A DNA stretch of 64,000 nucleotides, taken from JADKIH01 sp964595205. GTDB lineage: Bacteria; Bacteroidota; Bacteroidia; AKYH767-A; 2013-40CM-41-45. The stretch is from contig CAZQOQ010000036.1 in NCBI GenBank assembly GCA_964595205.1, positions 186,001 to 250,000 of the forward strand, in the 5' to 3' direction. Both the position numbers and the translations under genes were made by a program. Positions 62,201 to 64,000 of this stretch are shown piece by piece. Numbering within the stretch: position 1 is the stretch's first letter; each line of letters opens with the position of its first letter. Under the pieces are notes generated by a model. It saw only the letters and a list, made by a program, of their open reading frames with translations, did not search any database and was not told the DNA's origin.

Positions 62201-64000
62201 TATGTGTAATTCCCTGCTGTATCGATATCGAAAGTGCCATTGGCCGGACCCGCTATCGGAACGGTGTCGATGGTGAGAGTGGTGGAGTCGGGATCGAAAT
62301 CTCCCGCAGTGATTATGGTGCCGTTGAATGTGTTTTCCTCTGTGAGTGTCGTAGTGTCATTTTCGATCACAGGAGGATCGTTGACAGCAATGACTGTAAT
62401 TATTAATGTATCGTTGAGACATGTTGCAGGCATTGGAGTGCCGCCGTCACAAACGTTGAATATAATAGTGTCTGTCCCGTTAAAATTGAGATCCGGAGTA
62501 TAGGTATAATTTCCAGCTGCATCGACAACAATTCCTCCATGTGCAGGACCAGCCACAGGTGTTGTATTTACTACCAGTCCCGTCGTGTCAATATCATAAT
62601 CGCCGGCTGTAATGATCAGGCCGTTCACGGGCGTATCCTCCGGTGTTGTATTGGCGTCGTTTACAAGTATGACCTGGTCGTTTACCGGATTCACAATAAT
62701 ATAAACCGTATCGGCAGTACACAACGACGAGCTGTCGCAAACATTTACGATGAAGAAATCGGTCCCGTTGAAATTGCTGTCGGGTAAATATGTAAAGCTT
62801 CCATCCGCCATTACCGAAAGCGCCCCGTATGCAGCATTTGTTACAGGTACGGTATCCACAGTGAGCACGGTGCCGTTTGGATCGAAATCTCCGTTCGAAA
62901 TTATTCCACCTGCCGGAGGCACATTAAGAAACAGGTCTTCATTTACGGAGAGTGTATCGGTGATCGTAACAGGTGCGCTGTCGGGTACAATGATGTTTAA
63001 TGTAGCATAAGAACACATTACGGGGTTGCCGGTATCACACACTTCGTAGTATACATATTCGATTCCTGTAAAACCGTTATATGCAGTGTAGGTGTAACTT
63101 CCGTCTGGATTGAAGATGATATCTCCATTGATAGGTCCTGTTATTAATGTAAATCCTGCCGGATCGAGATTGCCATTCGGGTCATTATCGTTCGTGCCGA
63201 CATTGCCCGAATATGGGGTTACGCCATAAGTTATTATGGTATCTGCAACAGCATTCGGAGGTACGTTTGAGGTTGTTACCGATATCGTAACTAAGGCCGT
63301 ATCGCACATGGAAGGAGTAGCATCATCGCAAACCAGGTAAGTGAAAAATTCGTCCCCGATAAAGACGCCGTCGGGTGTATAGGTGAAAGTTCCGTCAGCA
63401 TTTACAATTACGCTGCCCATTGCCGGCGGTGTGATGAGACTGTATGTCATCCCCTGGCCGTCAGGTTCTACATCATCATTTGCGGCTACGGAATTGCTGA
63501 TTGCAAATGTATTTGTCGTGGAAAAAAAATCATCGTTTGCAGCCGGAGGCCGGTTGTTAATGGAGACATACACTTTTGCAATGGAACATGTACTTATAAT
63601 GTTTATACAGCCGGCGCCGAAATGATGGATATCACAGACTTTATATTCAAAGCTGTCAAGGCCCATGACACCCGGATCTGGCGTATACTGAATTTGCCCG
63701 TTGTCGAGGTATTCTATGGTTCCCAATGCCGGTGCAAGTAAACCTGAAGCTGTTGAATCGACTTCGAGTGAATCTGCATTTGGGTCAGTATCGTTATTGA
63801 GAACAAAGATTGGTAATATTTCGTTTATGAAAGTTGAGTCAGTATCGGCAACTGCATTCGGCGGATCGCTTGGAGGGTTGTTGCTGTTTACCGTTACACT
63901 CACATTCCCATTTGTGCATTGTTGTGAATTTCCATTATCACAGACCTGGTAAGAAAATGTTGCAATGCCGGTAAATACCGGTGAGTCGGATGGAGTATAG
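59263..64000 (-). CDS. Giant T9SS type B adhesin, N-terminus beyond window
   Basis: About 1,578 residues are visible and the reading frame is open at the right edge, so the start is missing. At least ten tandem cadherin/Big_9-like repeats of about 95-100 residues occupy 60910-64000 (YTPDxxFNGTDTIxxxVCD, AGPANG, NDPPV linkers). Three SprB repeats follow (YSWNTGATTQNISGVPAGNY type), then three Ig-like domains. Last is a gliding motility-associated type B sorting domain, from IIPDGFSPDGDGVNDLFVID and VFNRWGNVIY to the end. It would be an elongated surface adhesin, possibly moved by gliding. First or early gene of an operon with PorP/SprF and the OmpA protein. Confidence 0.93.
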   Translation of the reverse strand, partial: YTPSDSPVFTGIATFSYQVCDNGNSQQCTNGNVSVTVNSNNPPSDPPNAVADTDSTFINEILPIFVLNNDTDPNADSLEVDSTASGLLAPALGTIEYLDNGQIQYTPDPGVMGLDSFEYKVCDIHHFGAGCINIISTCSIAKVYVSINNRPPAANDDFFSTTNTFAISNSVAANDDVEPDGQGMTYSLITPPAMGSVIVNADGTFTYTPDGVFIGDEFFTYLVCDDATPSMCDTALVTISVTTSNVPPNAVADTIITYGVTPYSGNVGTNDNDPNGNLDPAGFTLITGPINGDIIFNPDGSYTYTAYNGFTGIEYVYYEVCDTGNPVMCSYATLNIIVPDSAPVTITDTLSVNEDLFLNVPPAGGIISNGDFDPNGTVLTVDTVPVTNAAYGALSVMADGSFTYLPDSNFNGTDFFIVNVCDSSSLCTADTVYIIVNPVNDQVILVNDANTTPEDTPVNGLIITAGDYDIDTTGLVVNTTPVAGPAHGGIVVDAAGNYTYTPDLNFNGTDTIIFNVCDGGTPMPATCLNDTLIITVIAVNDPPVIENDTTTLTEENTFNGTIITAGDFDPDSTTLTIDTVPIAGPANGTFDIDTAGNYTYTPDPDFNGTDTIIISVCDSGNPLPGICVNDTLIFNVTASNDAPVIVNDNNTTNEDVSVAGTIITGGDTDPDGTPLIVDTIPLSGPANGIFIIDTTGSYTYTPSTDFNGVDTIVISICDNGIPLPSICVNDTLIITVNPINDAPVITNDTAEVDEDSYVIGSVISGLDTDIDGVQLTADTVPVSGPAHGSIIINTDGTYQYTPSLNYNGDDVVIIDICDDGSPLPSICVHDTLYFTVHPVNDTVVVANDIGVTDEDTPFSGNILTGADYDIDTTALSVNTTPVSGPSHGLFIAGSPGTYTYTPSADFYGEDTVVLSVCDSGRPLPAFCINDTLFITVNPVNDPPATMNDSASVCSGLGVQASPLLNDTDIDQDTLSISSITQPVNGLAISDGINIIYIPDAGFIGNDSLDYTACDNGIPQLCSSGKVFFTVTGIISTGITVNDILCNGDSTGSVTTAPVGITPFLYSWNTGATTQNISGVPAGNYTVTITDSLGCSKTDSATVQQPAAGLSASASATHVKCFGDNSGEADLSVAGGTPPYIFQWNNGDTNEDLLQVFANTYSVLITDGNGCTETVSAVVSQPATPLTFYSIVTPANCLENSNGLIDITVNGGTPGYVYSWSNGQSGEDLSEIAGTYTVTVSDTNGCVKSSPITINDVSAVLIISSASSTFCEGISTTMSTTSSGGVFQWYENGVPISGASDSSYVTGQTGDYYLTLTHSCGNFVSNTLNILVNPIPALTINGGLTMCEGSSSQLDVTGADNFQWSPSTGLSDSGIGNPIASPASSTTYTITGTSLGCAKDTTVTVTVNPLPVVTISSSTYDCEKGTQLTATGGTDYIWSPSTGLDSINIPNPIAVPDGTTQYFVTVTNSYMCSASGTILIVVDCDSLIIPDGFSPDGDGVNDLFVIDGLEKYPGTSLEVFNRWGNVIYSTSDYDNSWDAIASSNGITLGEGKVPPGTYFYILKLGVTEINKTGYLIIRY
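60910..64000 (-). repeat. Tandem repeats of about 300 bp encoding cadherin-like domains
   Basis: Ten in-frame units inside the adhesin gene. Five consecutive units (about 61150-62660) are the most alike, sharing AGPA(H/N)G and NGTDTI-type segments, consistent with later duplication within the array. More units may lie beyond the edge. Confidence 0.85.

Noticed and set aside
61025..63952. Many plus-strand frames of 80-97 codons across the adhesin region
   Set aside because: They repeat with the period of the adhesin domains on the other strand and are mirror products of its codon use.

Overview
This is a 64-kb piece of a Bacteroidota chromosome. Nine secreted proteins end in type A type IX secretion (T9SS) sorting domains, and a tenth has a type B (gliding motility-associated) C-terminal domain. 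There are PorP/SprF, GEVED, DUF4199, DUF4421 and DUF2911 proteins. Several upstream regions carry the Bacteroidota promoter pattern TTTG-N19-TAnnTTTG, and Shine-Dalgarno sequences are scarce. The phylum is secure; I cannot name a genus. I see no tRNA, rRNA, CRISPR array, transposase or prophage. It reads as core and cell-surface genome rather than a mobile island.

Layout. 1-7.1 kb: partial thioredoxin-like protein, multi-pass membrane protein, methyltransferase, EamA exporter with a DUF4421 protein, YceI protein and a porin-like protein. 7.2-13.5 kb: two T9SS-secreted repeat proteins (WDKRFGG-type and ELWxxDGT-type), then a surface imelysin lipoprotein translationally coupled to a di-haem oxidoreductase. 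13.5-19.1 kb: TRL-like lipoprotein, LTA-synthase-like sulfatase-fold enzyme, TPR adenylate cyclase and a DUF1761 protein. 19.3-24.8 kb: CotH/lamin-tail/PKD secreted protein, membrane-anchored LuxR regulator with DUF4199, and an atypical CX4CH lipoprotein overlapping a GEVED protein. 25-30.7 kb: histidine kinase and OmpR regulator, Kelch protein, citrate synthase, stand-alone receiver. 30.7-36 kb: large PIG-L deacetylase, an overlooked 38-residue membrane protein and a sodium:solute symporter in a tight operon, then DUF2911. 36-42.4 kb: T9SS protein with an unnamed N-terminal domain, TIGR03032 protein, ten-repeat FG-GAP protein, two secreted unknowns. 43-50.5 kb: tandem paralogous propeller proteins, an EIHP-motif protein and two outer-membrane barrel proteins. 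50.9-56.3 kb: coiled-coil lipoprotein, response regulator/histidine kinase pair followed by a PepSY-like/SdiA-regulated fusion, CDP-alcohol phosphatidyltransferase and DUF2784. 56.3-64 kb: a minus-strand operon of giant adhesin (running off the right edge), PorP/SprF and OmpA/PD40 protein.

The dominant theme is surface display. Ten T9SS cargoes and several independent beta-propeller families share the window with a dedicated secretion/anchoring cassette at the right edge. Three groups of signalling genes could control them: two histidine kinase/OmpR pairs, one adenylate cyclase with a likely periplasmic TPR sensor, and one LuxR factor tethered to the membrane. I found no single gene cluster that is clearly an undescribed system. 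The best candidates for new biology are the 38-residue protein between deacetylase and symporter, the PepSY-SdiA fusion beside its two-component system, the FG-GAP protein with an 80-residue basic leader, and the adhesin cassette with one cysteine pair per repeat.
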